64,000 nucleotides of DNA from Pararoseomonas sp. SCSIO 73927. Its GTDB lineage: Bacteria; Pseudomonadota; Alphaproteobacteria; Acetobacterales; Acetobacteraceae. The notes beneath the pieces were generated by a model, which made no database searches, was not told where the DNA came from, and saw nothing but the letters and a program-made list of their open reading frames with translations. Within the stretch, counting starts at the first letter, position 1, and every line of letters starts with the position of its first letter. Shown here in pieces: positions 34,729-44,495 of the stretch. Position numbers and translations under genes: made by a program. Location: assembly GCF_037040815.1 (NCBI RefSeq), contig NZ_CP146232.1:2598501-2662500 (forward strand). Reading direction: 5' to 3'.

Positions 34729-37563
34729 TCAGGATGGGACGTCCGCACCCCTTGTCGCAGCAGCCTTCGAGATGACCCGCTGCAGGGCACGCCCAACCTG
34801 ATCTGCCGAGTAGGGCTTGTGCAGCAGCTCGAAGCCATGGTCGGCCTCCTGCGCGAGCACGTGGCTGTAGCCTGAAGTCAGGACCACAGGCAGGCCGGGC
34901 AGCCGCTCGCGCAGGGTCTGCGCCAGGACAATGCCGCCCATGCCAGGCATGACGACGTCGGAGAAGACCACGTCGAAGCCGTGCCCGTCCGCGCCCAGGC
35001 GCGCCAGCGCCTCTTCGGCATTGGCGGCCCAGGCAGTACGGTAACCAAGGTCCTCCAGGATCTGCGTGCAGAACCGCCCGACCTCGATGTTGTCCTCGAC
35101 GACCAGCACGCACTGTCCTGTTCCGGCCGGGGCTGGCGCCCTTCCCGTGTCGTCGCTGTCTGCCGCCCCACCCTCGGCCCTCTCCTCCGGCAGGTAGAGC
35201 GTGAACGTCGTGCCGTCGCCGACCACGCTTCGCACGTCCACGTCTCCGCCCGACTGCTTGGCGAAGCCGAACACCTGGGACAGGCCGAGGCCGGTGCCCT
35301 TGCCGACCTCCTTGGTGGTGTAGAATGGCTCGAAGATGCGCGAGATCTGGCCGGGCGCGATGCCGGAACCGGTGTCGGTGACCGACACCGCGACGAAGCG
35401 GTCCTGCGATCCCGCATGCCCCCGGATGCCGGGAAGCGGTCCGGGAGCCGCCAGGGCGAGGGTCAGCCTGCCTTGGCCCTCCATGGCGTCGCGGGCGTTC
35501 ACCGCCATGTTGACCAGCGCCGTCTCGAACTGGCTTACGTCGGCGCGCGCGAAGCAGGGTTCGTCCGGCACCTCGATGGCAACGTGGATGCGGGATCCCG
35601 TCACCGTGTCGAGCATCTCCCCTACCGCTCGCAGGCGGGCACCCACGTCGAACACCTCCGGCTTCAGTGCCTGCCGCCGGGCGAAGGCCAGGAGCTGGCC
35701 GGTGAGCCTCGCGGCTCGGTCGACCGTGTCCGACACGGCTTCGACGTAGCGCTGCCTGCGTTCCTCGGGCAGACCGGGACGGCGCAGGAAGTCGACCGAG
35801 GAGCGGATGATGGTCAGGAGATTGTTGAAGTCGTGGGCCACGCCACCCGTGAGCTGGCCGACGGTCTCCATCTTCTGGCTCTGCCGCAGGGCGTCCTCGG
35901 TCTTCTGCAGCGCCTCGGCCTGCTCCTTCTCCCGCTGGATGTCCCGGCCTACCGCGAAGATCCGGCCATCTTCGGGCCGGGCCGCCCAGGCAATCCAGCG
36001 ATGGCTGCCGTCCTTGTGACGGAACCGGTTGTCGAAACGCCAGGGCGCCTCGCCGCTCTCCAGCGCAGCGATGCTCTGGATCGAACGCTCCAGATCGTCG
36101 GGATGGACCAGCTCGAGGAGATCGCGCCCGAGAAGCTCGGCCTCGGTCCAGCCGAGCACCGCCTCCCAGGCCGGGTTGGTCGCCGTGACGGTTCCGCCGA
36201 AGCCCGCGACGAGCATGATATCGGTCGAGAGGCGCCAGATGCGGTCGCGGTCGCGTGTCCGCTCCTCCACCTGGGCCTCCAGGGAGGCAGTCAGGTCGAG
36301 GAGGGCATCTTCCGCCTTCCTGCGCTCGGTGATGTCGTTGAATAGGATCGCCACACGCCGCGCGGCCGGATCGCCGATCCGGAGTGCCTGGACATCGTAC
36401 CAGCGTTGGAAGGGCTCGGCCGCGTTCTCGAAGCGGACAGGTTCGCCGGTCAGCGCCACGGATCCATAGGCCTCGAACCAGTGTGCCTCCAGGTTCGGAG
36501 CGAAGTCGCTGACCCAGCGTCCTGTCACACCGGACTGGCCAGTCAGCCGCTCGAAGGCAGGGTTAGCCTCCACGATGCGGTAGTCGACGGCCTTCTCGCC
36601 CTCGAACCGAAGCTCGATGATGCAGAAGCCGCTCTCGACCGTCTCGAAGAGCGTCCGGTAGCGCGCCTCGCTCGCGGCCAGGGCTACCTCGCCAGCCTTC
36701 CGGTCTGTGACGTCGGTGCCCTCGACGAAGATCCCGGTGACCTCTCCCTGGCGGTCCCTGATCGGCTGGTAGACGAAGTCCAGGTAGCGCTGATCGGCGT
36801 CTCCCCCCGGCTCTGCCTGCACGGCGTAGGATGCGCCAGACGCGAAATAGGTCTCTCCGGTCTCGAAGACGTGGTCCAGCAGCTCGAGGTAGCCTTGCGC
36901 CGCCGCATCCGGGAGAGCCTCGGCGATCGGCCTGCCGAGTACCTCCCGATGCCCGATGAGCTTCAGGTAGCTCCCGTTCGCCAGCTCGAACCGGTGGTCA
37001 GGTCCACGGAGCAGGGCCATGAAGCTCGGTGCCTGGGCGAACATCTCGGCGAGGCCGTCGCGCTGTGTCCGGAGGGCCAGGTTGCTATCGTAGACGCCCT
37101 GGGCGCGGCCAAGGATCTCGCTCCCGACGGGAGGGATGCCCAGCGCGGAGGACAGGCCCGAGCGCTCGATCGCTTCCTGGAGGTGGCGGAAGCCAGTGAC
37201 GTCCACCGGATGCTGGAGGATGAACTCGACCTCCCCCGCGGTGTCGAGGACCGGTGCGTGGGTGATGCTCCAGTACCGCTCGATGAGGCCACCCACTTCC
37301 ATCTCGGGTCGGGGCACATCGAAGCGGAGAAGGGCCATGGTGTCGGGCTGCCTGGTCCGGACCACCCGATCGAGGGAGGCGTCGACCTGCCGTCTGGTCT
37401 CCTCGGAGGCCGGGAAGGCGTCCCAGACCCACCGGCCGGTGATGTCGGACAGCTGTCGACCGGAGCTGGCAAGGTAGGCGCGGTTCGCCCCGACGACGTG
37501 GGACCGTCGATCGAGGACGAGATAGGGGTTCGGCGAGGTCTCGAAGAGACTCTGGTAGTTCAT
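34729..37563 (-). CDS. PAS-domain hybrid sensor histidine kinase with receiver domain
   Basis: A 944-residue soluble hybrid kinase with no obvious membrane segment. Four PAS domains lie in order at about 1-125, 165-290, 300-410 and 430-545, the last followed by [20 protein letters not shown]. The HisKA box has His577 in [13 protein letters not shown]. The HATPase domain shows [13 protein letters not shown] [20 protein letters not shown] and [15 protein letters not shown]. The C-terminal receiver begins VLVVEDN, with phospho-acceptor Asp869 ([10 protein letters not shown]) and Lys in LLHKPYS. The signal is unknown; a cytosolic redox, light or metabolite cue is likely. Its ATG overlaps the stop of a degenerate receiver gene upstream. 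Confidence 0.9.
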   Translation of the reverse strand: MNYQSLFETSPNPYLVLDRRSHVVGANRAYLASSGRQLSDITGRWVWDAFPASEETRRQVDASLDRVVRTRQPDTMALLRFDVPRPEMEVGGLIERYWSITHAPVLDTAGEVEFILQHPVDVTGFRHLQEAIERSGLSSALGIPPVGSEILGRAQGVYDSNLALRTQRDGLAEMFAQAPSFMALLRGPDHRFELANGSYLKLIGHREVLGRPIAEALPDAAAQGYLELLDHVFETGETYFASGASYAVQAEPGGDADQRYLDFVYQPIRDRQGEVTGIFVEGTDVTDRKAGEVALAASEARYRTLFETVESGFCIIELRFEGEKAVDYRIVEANPAFERLTGQSGVTGRWVSDFAPNLEAHWFEAYGSVALTGEPVRFENAAEPFQRWYDVQALRIGDPAARRVAILFNDITERRKAEDALLDLTASLEAQVEERTRDRDRIWRLSTDIMLVAGFGGTVTATNPAWEAVLGWTEAELLGRDLLELVHPDDLERSIQSIAALESGEAPWRFDNRFRHKDGSHRWIAWAARPEDGRIFAVGRDIQREKEQAEALQKTEDALRQSQKMETVGQLTGGVAHDFNNLLTIIRSSVDFLRRPGLPEERRQRYVEAVSDTVDRAARLTGQLLAFARRQALKPEVFDVGARLRAVGEMLDTVTGSRIHVAIEVPDEPCFARADVSQFETALVNMAVNARDAMEGQGRLTLALAAPGPLPGIRGHAGSQDRFVAVSVTDTGSGIAPGQISRIFEPFYTTKEVGKGTGLGLSQVFGFAKQSGGDVDVRSVVGDGTTFTLYLPEERAEGGAADSDDTGRAPAPAGTGQCVLVVEDNIEVGRFCTQILEDLGYRTAWAANAEEALARLGADGHGFDVVFSDVVMPGMGGIVLAQTLRERLPGLPVVLTSGYSHVLAQEADHGFELLHKPYSADQVGRALQRVISKAAATRGADVPS

Positions 37564-37937
37564 CAGGAGGAGATGAACCCCCTGATGCGGCCGGGCAGGG
37601 CGTCCCCCGCGAAGGGCCTGGAGATCACGTGCATGCCGGGCCTGCGGTGTCTCCTGCCGACGACGGTGTCCTCCGCAAGACCCGGGGCGAACCTGTCACT
37701 CAGTTCCGCGAGGAGCGCCAGCGCCGTGTCCGCCAGCTGGCGCTCGTTCATGCTACCGGAAAGGCCGACATCCGTCACCACGAGGCCGGTCCGGGGGACA
37801 TTCGGTCGCGGGACGCCGTCGACCGCCCCGACAGCCGCGTAGCCCGGCTCCCCCGACACCTCGGTCACCGACATGCGGATGGTCGCATTGGCGGCACGGC
37901 TATCCTGGACCACGTTCCGCATCTCCGCCCCGGCCAC
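37563..37937 (-). pseudogene. Degenerate response-regulator receiver gene
   Basis: A 124-residue reading that still follows the receiver fold: IRMSVTEVSGEPGYAAVGA, LVVTDVGLSGSMNERQLAD and PGMHVISRPFAGDALPGRIR. The phospho-acceptor Asp remains, but the N-terminal acidic pair is gone. The usual phi-x-TGYAEN strand reads DRFAPGLAED, and the invariant Lys is Arg (SRPF). It overlaps the kinase start by one base (TGATG), so translation coupling may persist. It is best seen as a decaying receiver, although a phosphate-independent role is possible. Confidence 0.6.
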
Positions 37938-38437
37938 CTATGCCAGACGGTCACGACCGAACATCCGCCAGGCGGCATCCCCCGTTGACCCTCATCAAGA
38001 CCGCCCCGGTCCGGCTCAAGGACGGTCGTCGGCCAGCAGGCGAAACCGCGCGGCATGTCGCGGGTGCCAAGGTCAATCCCTGCGTTGCTCCGCTGGTGCT
38101 TCGCAGTCACGGCATGGACAGCAGTCAGGCGCTCCTGCTCCTTCGAGGACGGCCGGACTCCCGGGACTGCCAAGCCGCCTCTCGTCGGAGCGGCCCTGGT
38201 CAGCAGGGATGGACCGACCGGGAGATCCCGGCTCCGGACTTGGCAGCGTCCGAAGGCGGCCTGCCTCCCGACGAAGCGGTGCAGCTCCGTCGCGAGCGGG
38301 ACGAGCAGGGGATCGCCGGAAGGCATGTCCTAGGCTAGCAGGTGTCCGACAGGTGTGAAATCCGCACCTCCGCACTGCAAGTGCCTTGTCGGCTTGGGGC
38401 GTACGGCAGGTTCGGCCTGCAGCGATCGTCCAGGTAC
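37938..38437. other. Gene-free stretch
   Basis: About 500 bases upstream of the decayed receiver gene. All frames give low-complexity Arg/Pro/Gly readings with no family motif. It should contain the promoter of the kinase pair, but none was resolved. Confidence 0.4.
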
Positions 38438-38701
38438 TCAGCCTCTCGCCGGGGCTGATGAACATTCGTCCTCGGGTGTAAGCAGGCCATCGCGGACCAT
38501 ACTGATCATCATCTGCAGCATCTTGGGCAGGACCAGGCGAGTCCGCCCGGCCGTCAGGGCAGGATCCGGCATCCAGCGGCAGTGGACCTGTCCACGCCCG
38601 TCACGGATGAGCAACTCCCATCTGTCGCCATGACGGTGCGCCTCCGCGGTCATGAGCTGATCGGAGTGGGTGAAGAGTTCGGTGTGGACCGCCTCGCCCA
38701 T
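38438..38701 (-). CDS. Hypothetical protein
   Basis: An 87-residue reading starting MGEAVHTELFTHSDQLMTAE, with WELLIRDGRGQVHCRWMPDP and LPKMLQMMISMVRDGLLTPE. Composition and predicted secondary structure (beta-strands then helix) look like a real small cytosolic protein, but no family is recognised and the ribosome-binding site is poor. It lies in a region with decayed genes, so it may itself be a remnant. Confidence 0.35.
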   Translation of the reverse strand: MGEAVHTELFTHSDQLMTAEAHRHGDRWELLIRDGRGQVHCRWMPDPALTAGRTRLVLPKMLQMMISMVRDGLLTPEDECSSAPARG

Positions 38702-39340
38702 AACGCCGGGTACTCCGCTGCTCCACCGGACAGGACCAGGAGCCACCGCCAGACATGCAGCTGCCGACCCGACGATGGCTCCCATCCGGCTCCCCCTAGA
38801 GCCGGGTCGCGAGCTTCTACCTGGAGGACCTGGAGGAAAGTGTTGCGATTCCAGCGTGCCAGACGGCGTCCGCCGCATGGCTCGTGGCATTGCAGGCGTA
38901 CCTGATGCCGACCAGGAGGCTTCAAGCCTCGACGGCCATACGATCCGGCCGTGGGGCTGCGGTCCCGGACGACGCCGGGCGCATGCAGTCCTCCAGACAG
39001 GAGGCAGCCTCGATCAGCTCGCCGATGGTGTCCTTGCACGGTCCAGGAAATAGGCCGGTCATGTGGTACGGACTGTGGCTCGGTCAGAATTGGGGGAGGT
39101 CGAGATGTGCTTGCCGGACCTGCATGCCACCGAAGGCCCGTCCAGCCCCGGAGATCCCAGGTTGCTGTCGCTGGCGGGCATCCTGCAGAGGGCACGTTCT
39201 TCAAGCGGCCCAGCGCCTCCGGAGACGCTGCTCAGGCGGTAGCTCGAAGCCGTCTGCCACCAGCACCCCGGCGAGGACCTCCCGCACGCGTTCCTCGTCT
39301 TCGTGACCATCGAAGATCCGGCCATGGGCGACCCTGCAGA
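38702..39340. other. Gene-poor stretch with a possible 3' gene fragment
   Basis: About 640 bases. At 39201-39320 on the minus strand a coding-like tail reads DGHEDEERVREVLAGVLVAD then GFELPPEQRLRRRWAA and stop, with no start of its own. It directly follows the transposase remnant. The rest shows nothing recognisable. Confidence 0.3.
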
Positions 39341-39541
39341 GGAGGGGGCAGCAATGGCCAGGTGGACCATGGCTCGGGGAACGTCGGCGTGTCGTTCGTA
39401 GCCGTGGACCAGTTGCCACCGGCGAACCATCCAGCCGGAGGTCCTCTCCACTACCCAGCGAAGCGAAATGGTCCGGAGCCGGGCATTCGGCTCGAACAGC
39501 TGTCGTGTAGCTGTCCATCCACGGGGCGCTCTCCATGCCCT
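39341..39541 (-). mobile_element. IS5-family transposase remnant (C-terminal fragment)
   Basis: The minus-strand reading contains FEPNARLRTISLRWVVERTS, GWMVRRWQLVHGYERHADVP and RAMVHLAIA. This is the conserved C-terminal block of IS5-type DDE transposases (RWVVERT-GW-x3-RRL-x2-DYE-AM-H-AM), including the catalytic Glu of the VVER motif. The N-terminal two thirds are missing: the fragment abuts the 3' end of the AraC gene. No terminal inverted repeats were found, so the element is dead. Confidence 0.7.
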
Positions 39542-39559
39542 CCTGTCTGGACAGTCCGG

Positions 39560-40468
39560 TCAGGACCACCCTGTCTGCCACGCGTGCAGTGTGGCGGAGG
39601 GTAGCTCACCGAAGACGTCGCGGTAGTCCGCGGCGAAGCGGCCGAGTTCGAAGAAGCCGTGTTCTGTCGCAGCCTGGGTTACGCTGGCGGCCAGGCCCTC
39701 CCGCAGCGCACGATGCACGGCATGAAGCCTGCGCCGCCTGAGATAGCGGGATGCGTTCATGCCTAGGACGTCCTGGGCGGAGGTGTTCAGGGTTCGCAAC
39801 GAGACCCCCAGCGCTCTGCAGATGTCGGCCAAGGCCAGCGGTTGTCCTTCCGAGGTGTCCGCCAGTGCGACGAGTCCGGCGGCGAGGTTCCGGCGTCGGA
39901 CCGCGGTAGGTTCGGGGGGCCGTCCTGAAGGAAGGGAGGAGACGATCCCTTGAAGCACAGCCCCGACCAGGGGCGGCCTGAGCTCCGTCGTTCCGTCCAT
40001 GACCAGCTGCAGTGCGGTCATGATCCCCCGCAGGATTCCTGGTTCCGGCGAGAGGAGCATAGGGTCGCCTGCTGCGGTCATTTCCTGCCCCAGAAGAGCA
40101 TGGACGGCAGTGGTGAAGTCCTCGCGGGCGAAGGAGAGCGACCAAGCGCGCACCTCCCCAGGATCCCGGTAATGGATCTCGATCCCGCCCGGGATCCACA
40201 GGATGGTGCCGTGCGGATAGGCGACGCCGTTCAGGACCAGGGATCGTGGTCCTGCATCGCAGAAGGCGAACACCTCGCGTGCTGGGGTGAGAGCGCGCGC
40301 CGTGTGGGCGAGCGTGGTCTTCGCCGCGACGGCGAGAAGACCACAGCCCCGCACCCGGCTGACCTGGGCACCGAAGGTTCCTCGGGCTTGCAGCATGACG
40401 TTTGCCGACAGTCCCGGAGCATGAGCGGCATAGGCTTCGAAAGAGGCGAAGCCGATCCGCGTGCGCAT
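39560..40468 (-). CDS. AraC-family transcriptional regulator
   Basis: A roughly 302-residue regulator. An N-terminal sensing domain runs to about residue 190. The C-terminal AraC DNA-binding pair has LALADICRALGVSLRTLNTS (first helix-turn-helix) and SVTQAATEHGFFELGRFAAD with FGELPSATL (second). This type (cupin-like N-terminus, FGxLPSxTL end) is common in Acetobacteraceae. The chosen ATG at 40468 starts MRTRIGFASFEAYAAHAPGL; a longer reading to 40564 is possible. The final residues HAWQTGWS may derive from the neighbouring transposon junction. Confidence 0.85.
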   Translation of the reverse strand: MRTRIGFASFEAYAAHAPGLSANVMLQARGTFGAQVSRVRGCGLLAVAAKTTLAHTARALTPAREVFAFCDAGPRSLVLNGVAYPHGTILWIPGGIEIHYRDPGEVRAWSLSFAREDFTTAVHALLGQEMTAAGDPMLLSPEPGILRGIMTALQLVMDGTTELRPPLVGAVLQGIVSSLPSGRPPEPTAVRRRNLAAGLVALADTSEGQPLALADICRALGVSLRTLNTSAQDVLGMNASRYLRRRRLHAVHRALREGLAASVTQAATEHGFFELGRFAADYRDVFGELPSATLHAWQTGWS

Positions 40469-40695
40469 GGGAGTCCACGCAGCCTCGGTACTTCCCTCGA
40501 TCACGTTCCCGACGCCGACAGGAGGGAGCTCCTCGCGAGGGCCTATGACGCGCACCTGTCCCACTCCACATCCCGGCCTGCGGCCACAGCTTCCGTCTCG
40601 CTACATGAGACAGCGGACGACCGTTTTCGCATATCGAACCGTTCCGCTGTACGCCAGTTTCGCGGTCGAGAATCGATGCGGCTGGAGCAGAACGT

Positions 40696-41037
40696 TTGGA
40701 GGAGAACTCGGGCAGCCCCGAGGGGCTGGAAGTGGTCGTTGCCTGCGGCCCTCTTCGCGGGCCGAGCTACCGCTACCGGAGTGCAGCGGTCGACAGCGAC
40801 CCAGCGGGGCACCTTTTCCGCATCGGTCTCCCGGGCCTTCCGATCGATGGCTGGATGGGGCTCTGCCAACTCTCCGACGCGCTGGCCCTTGTCGACGCGG
40901 CGCTACGCACCGTGCCGACGGCGAACGCTCCCGCAACCGTCACTGCCACTGGGCCTCGACATCACCGTTGTTCGGTGGCCGGGTCCGCGCAAGGAGACGG
41001 CCCTGATCCTCAGGCGCCCGAGACGCCTGAGGCGTAG
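40696..41037 (+). CDS. Hypothetical protein
   Basis: A 113-residue reading from a TTG start, with GEPLRG-like LEVVVACGPLRGPSYRYR, HLFRIGLPGLPIDGWMG and LSDALALVDAALRTVPT. Codons are strongly G/C in third position for the first 85 or so residues, unlike the surrounding non-coding DNA, which supports a real gene. The tail becomes low-complexity. There is no family match, and GGAG lies nine bases upstream of the TTG. It may be a small cytosolic protein or a remnant. Confidence 0.35.
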   Translation: MEENSGSPEGLEVVVACGPLRGPSYRYRSAAVDSDPAGHLFRIGLPGLPIDGWMGLCQLSDALALVDAALRTVPTANAPATVTATGPRHHRCSVAGSAQGDGPDPQAPETPEA

Positions 41038-41689
41038 CCGTGTTCGGCATGGTCGACGGCCGCTCTGCAGTCCGTCCGGGCACAGTAGCCCGCCTTCGCC
41101 GTGCCTGGAACGAAGGAGGGCAGTCGCCTCCGGCATGTGACGTCTGCACGGGCGCAGGGAGCATCAGCCTTGCGCCTGTACGGGACGTGTGCGCCTTGGC
41201 CCGCGGAGGAGCGCAATTCCGGTAGGCATCGTGGACCGCTCTGACGGGTCAATGTACCATCTCCAGCGTGCCAGGAAGCCGAGCGAGGAGATGGGACCAC
41301 CACGCGTTCCCGGCAGCCTTCTCGGGCTGTCCAGGCCCAGCCTTCCAGGGAACTGCGTAGCCTTGCTGGCCGGGACCTCACAGGTGCGGATCTCGAAACC
41401 CTGCGTACGGGATCAAGCATCTCACGCTCGTCCCACCCAGACGCCGACGTACCTCCCTGGCTTCCCTCGTCCCCTCGTCGGCTGTCCCGACCGACATGCC
41501 ACCGAGAAGCTGAGGCCTGCACCATCCCAGGGCGGCGCAGATGAGTGATCGAGAAGCGGCCGGACTCCGCGACCCGGTCTGCCCGGATACCAGCACGAGG
41601 TATAGCCATTCAGCAGTTCGCGTGCGGCGCCAGGGACATGCGACTGTCAAACCGGCGCCTGATTAACCAATTGTTGCAGTGCACAATAA

Positions 41690-41808
41690 CGCTTGCTGAG
41701 CACGCAGAGGCACTGCATGGTGGCGATGGCAGCCGGTGATCCCGGATGCTGTTTTCTTGGACGTTTCCTCCCTAGACTCGGCGGCGCCTTCGGGCGCCGC
41801 CTCTTTTT
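41690..41808 (+). ncRNA. Candidate small RNA ending in an intrinsic terminator
   Basis: There is no coding gene upstream of the very strong terminator at 41780-41808. A promoter-like TTAACC-N17-ATAACG precedes it at about 41663-41691, overlapping a dyad TTGTTGCAGTGCACAA. Transcription from there would give an RNA of about 115 nt. TTGCAGTGCAA-like dyads are bound by PhaR at phasin promoters, so a lost phasin gene is an alternative explanation. Confidence 0.3.
41780..41808 (+). terminator. Strong rho-independent terminator
   Basis: GGCGGCGCC (41780-41788), loop TTCG, GGCGCCGCC (41793-41801), then TCTTTTT. The UUCG tetraloop with a nine-GC-pair stem and T-run is the best intrinsic terminator of the window, yet no gene precedes it on the + strand. 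Confidence 0.85.
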
Positions 41809-42643
41809 GCGCAGGATGCCGAGCGGTGCCGTCTGTGCCCACATGCAACGGGGCGCCTCCTTGCAGATCGCAGTTCCAGCCATGGCTGACCACCTGGACC
41901 AGCGCAGAAGGGAATGCATAGGTGCGGCCGCTCGAGTCGACCTCGCGAGACATGGAGTGACGGCCACCACGTGCCGGGCACTGCTGGAGAGTGTGGCGTC
42001 GTGCCAGGCGACCCTCCCTGTCGAATGAGGCTTCCGGCATGGTGCCGACCTCGAGGTGATCACGGACGGCGGTTCCTGGCCTCGGGAATCCCGATGCACC
42101 TGGCAATTTCCCGGCCGAGTTCCAGGCACCTCACGGGCTGCCGATGCCGCTCATGACCGTCCAGTCGCCCTGGAAGGGCACAGTCCACATCGTCTGGCTG
42201 TTCGACCGGCCCCTGTGGAAGCGGTGCGAGAAGCAGGTGCGGCTCCGCAAGGGCATCTCGCGGGGCCTGGCCGTCACGTTCGGGGCAACCCGCCGGACAG
42301 GGGGGACAGGACATCCTGGGCCGGACGAGATCGATCTCGCGATACCCTGGTAGGGGGCTGCCGGGACCGGCCAGCAGCGGCTGGCTGGTGTCCCGCAACC
42401 GCGCCGACGCAACGCCCGGCAACGCCGTCACGACCGGAACGGGTCGCTCGGCCTGCTGTTGGTCGACGAGCTTCAGACCCGCGGCCCGCCCGGCGGATGA
42501 GCAGGTGGGGCGTCCGCACCACCCGATGGCCTTCAGGCAGCGCAGCTGCTGCCTCGACCGGCTCGAAGGCGCCGGTTCCCTCGTCAGGCATCCGGCCCGA
42601 TGCCACCCAGGGTGACCTCCGCGGCCACCCAGGCCTGCCGCCA

Positions 42644-42889
42644 TCAGTCCTTGCTGCCCGGCACCGTGACGCGCAGGGCGGCCGCGAGGGCTGCCCGGAT
42701 GCGCAGCATCCCGACGGTGTCCTGTCCCGTGCAGGGCGCCCTCGACAGCACCTGGCCAAGCTGGACCCGGAGCCGCAGCAGGTAGGGGTCGCGCTGGCTG
42801 GCGGGAAGGGCACGGAGCGTCTTCCGGAGTGCCTGCTCGGCAACCCGCACGATCTCGTCCGTGTCCCTGTCACGCCCGTTCACCCGCAC
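42644..42889 (-). CDS. Hypothetical small protein
   Basis: An 81-residue helical protein from a GTG start: IVRVAEQALRKTLRALPAS, DPYLLRLRVQLGQVLSRAP and TVGMLRIRAALAAALRVTVP. Codon use is typical of real genes here. It lies 25 bases after the DASS permease stop on the same strand, so it may be the last gene of that operon. No family is recognised. Confidence 0.5.
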   Translation of the reverse strand: MRVNGRDRDTDEIVRVAEQALRKTLRALPASQRDPYLLRLRVQLGQVLSRAPCTGQDTVGMLRIRAALAAALRVTVPGSKD

Positions 42890-42914
42890 ATGCCGCCACG
42901 TCGAGTGGACCCGC

Positions 42915-44420
42915 CTACCAGAAGCCCAGCAGCCGCCACCAGAGGGTTCCGAGCAGGGCGAATACCAGCAGCTCGCCGACGCACATCAGGAACCCCACCC
43001 GCCACCAGCTGCCCAGGGTGACGTAGCCGCTGCCGAAGATGATCGGCGACGTCCCGGTGGCGTAATGGGTGAGCGTCATCATGATGGACGACCCGGCCGC
43101 CATCATCAGCAGGAAGGGCGCGTGGTACTCGGGCGGCACCAGCTGCACGCCGACGGTGAGGAAGGCGAGCATCATCGCGCTGACATGTGCCGTGGTGCTG
43201 GCAAAGAGGTAGTGCGAGAAGACGAAGAGCAGCACCAGGAGCGCGGCGGCCGCCTCCCATCCCATGCCCGACGAGGCGATGCCGCTCCGCAGGGCTTCGG
43301 AGAACCACCCGATCACGCCAACCTTGTTCAGCTGCTCCGCCATCATCACCAGCGCGCCGAACCAGACCAGCGTGTCCCAGGCGCTCTTCTCCGAGAGCAC
43401 ATCGTCCCAATCGATGGTGCCGGTGATGATGAGGGCGAAGAGCCCCACGAAGGCCACGGCGGTCGGGTCCAGCGTGAAGGCGGGTCCGAGCAGCATGGCC
43501 GGGACGTTGGCCCAGAGGACCAGGAGCAGCGCGAAGGTGCCGATCATCACCTTCTCGCCTCCCGTCAGCGGCCCCATGCGCGCGAGCTCGCCGCGTGCGT
43601 ATTCCACCGCGCCCGGCGTGGACTTCACCTCGGGCGGGGACAGGAGGGCGATCGCGAGCGGCATCAGCGCGAGGCAGGCAAGGCCAGGGACAAACATGCA
43701 GGCCGCCCAGGTGGTCCAGGACAGCTGGAAGTTCCCGCCGGTCACCCGCGCCACATAGTCGACGACGAGGGGGTTGGGCGCGGTGGCGGTGACGAACAGG
43801 CCCGAGGTGATGGTGTTGGCGTGGATGTTCACCAGCGCGAGATAGGTGCCCATCTTCCGCTCGGTCCCGGCCGCAGGGTCCGAGCCGAATGCGGTCGCGA
43901 TCGACTTCATGATGGGGTGCACGATGCCGCCGCCGCGGGCGGTGTTGCTGGGGGTGAACGGCGCCAGCACCAGCTCGCAGACGGCCAGGCCGTAGCCGAT
44001 CCCGACGGTCCGGCGGCCGAGGAGCGAGATGAACAGCAGCCCGATGCGGCTGCCGAGCCCTGTCTTCTTGAGGCCTCGCGAGATCAGGATGGCCACCACG
44101 ATGAGCCAGATCAGCGGGTTGGAGAAGCTGGCAAGCGCGTCGGCGACGGCGCCCTTGGATGAGGTGGAGGTGACCTGGGACAGCGACACGATGACGATCG
44201 CCATCATAGCCATCACGCCGATGGGCATGACCTTGAGGATGATGGCCACGATGGTCGTCAGGAAGATGGCGACCAGCCCCCAGGCCTTGGGCGTCAGCCC
44301 CGCCGGGACCGGGACCGCCAGCAGCGCGAGGAGCACCAGGGTCGTGATGATGGCTGGCTTCAGCCGAAAGGGGACGGCGCCCTCGAAGTACCGGAGCGTC
44401 GCCCGGATGCGGTCGTACAT
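42915..44420 (-). CDS. DASS/SLC13-family dicarboxylate (anion) transporter
   Basis: A 501-residue permease with about 12-14 membrane segments. The two SLC13/CitT substrate motifs are visible: LAPFTPSNTARGGGIVHPIM and, in the second half, LTHYATGTSPIIFGSGYV. Members carry succinate, fumarate, tartrate or citrate, either by Na+ symport or exchange. It is encoded 76 bases after the NuoF-like gene, in the same direction as the flavoprotein operon, suggesting it supplies or removes the dicarboxylate that the flavoprotein acts on. Confidence 0.9.
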   Translation of the reverse strand: MYDRIRATLRYFEGAVPFRLKPAIITTLVLLALLAVPVPAGLTPKAWGLVAIFLTTIVAIILKVMPIGVMAMMAIVIVSLSQVTSTSSKGAVADALASFSNPLIWLIVVAILISRGLKKTGLGSRIGLLFISLLGRRTVGIGYGLAVCELVLAPFTPSNTARGGGIVHPIMKSIATAFGSDPAAGTERKMGTYLALVNIHANTITSGLFVTATAPNPLVVDYVARVTGGNFQLSWTTWAACMFVPGLACLALMPLAIALLSPPEVKSTPGAVEYARGELARMGPLTGGEKVMIGTFALLLVLWANVPAMLLGPAFTLDPTAVAFVGLFALIITGTIDWDDVLSEKSAWDTLVWFGALVMMAEQLNKVGVIGWFSEALRSGIASSGMGWEAAAALLVLLFVFSHYLFASTTAHVSAMMLAFLTVGVQLVPPEYHAPFLLMMAAGSSIMMTLTHYATGTSPIIFGSGYVTLGSWWRVGFLMCVGELLVFALLGTLWWRLLGFW

Positions 44421-44495
44421 CGCCTGTTCTCGCTGCTTGGCCGCGCGCGGCGGCCCGTTGTGTCCTGTGTCGCGGAAGGTCGCGGGGAGGGGGCG

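Larger units (their letters stand above)
41038..42643. other. Long gene-poor stretch with an orphan terminator
   Basis: About 1.6 kb with no recognisable protein in six frames. It holds a strong intrinsic terminator (41780-41808) preceded by a possible small transcript. Short codon-biased pieces on the minus strand around 42440-42600 (for example EPVEAAAALPEGHRVVRTP and, shifted in frame, LKLVDQQQAERPVPVVTA) look like a frameshifted, decayed gene. Confidence 0.4.
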
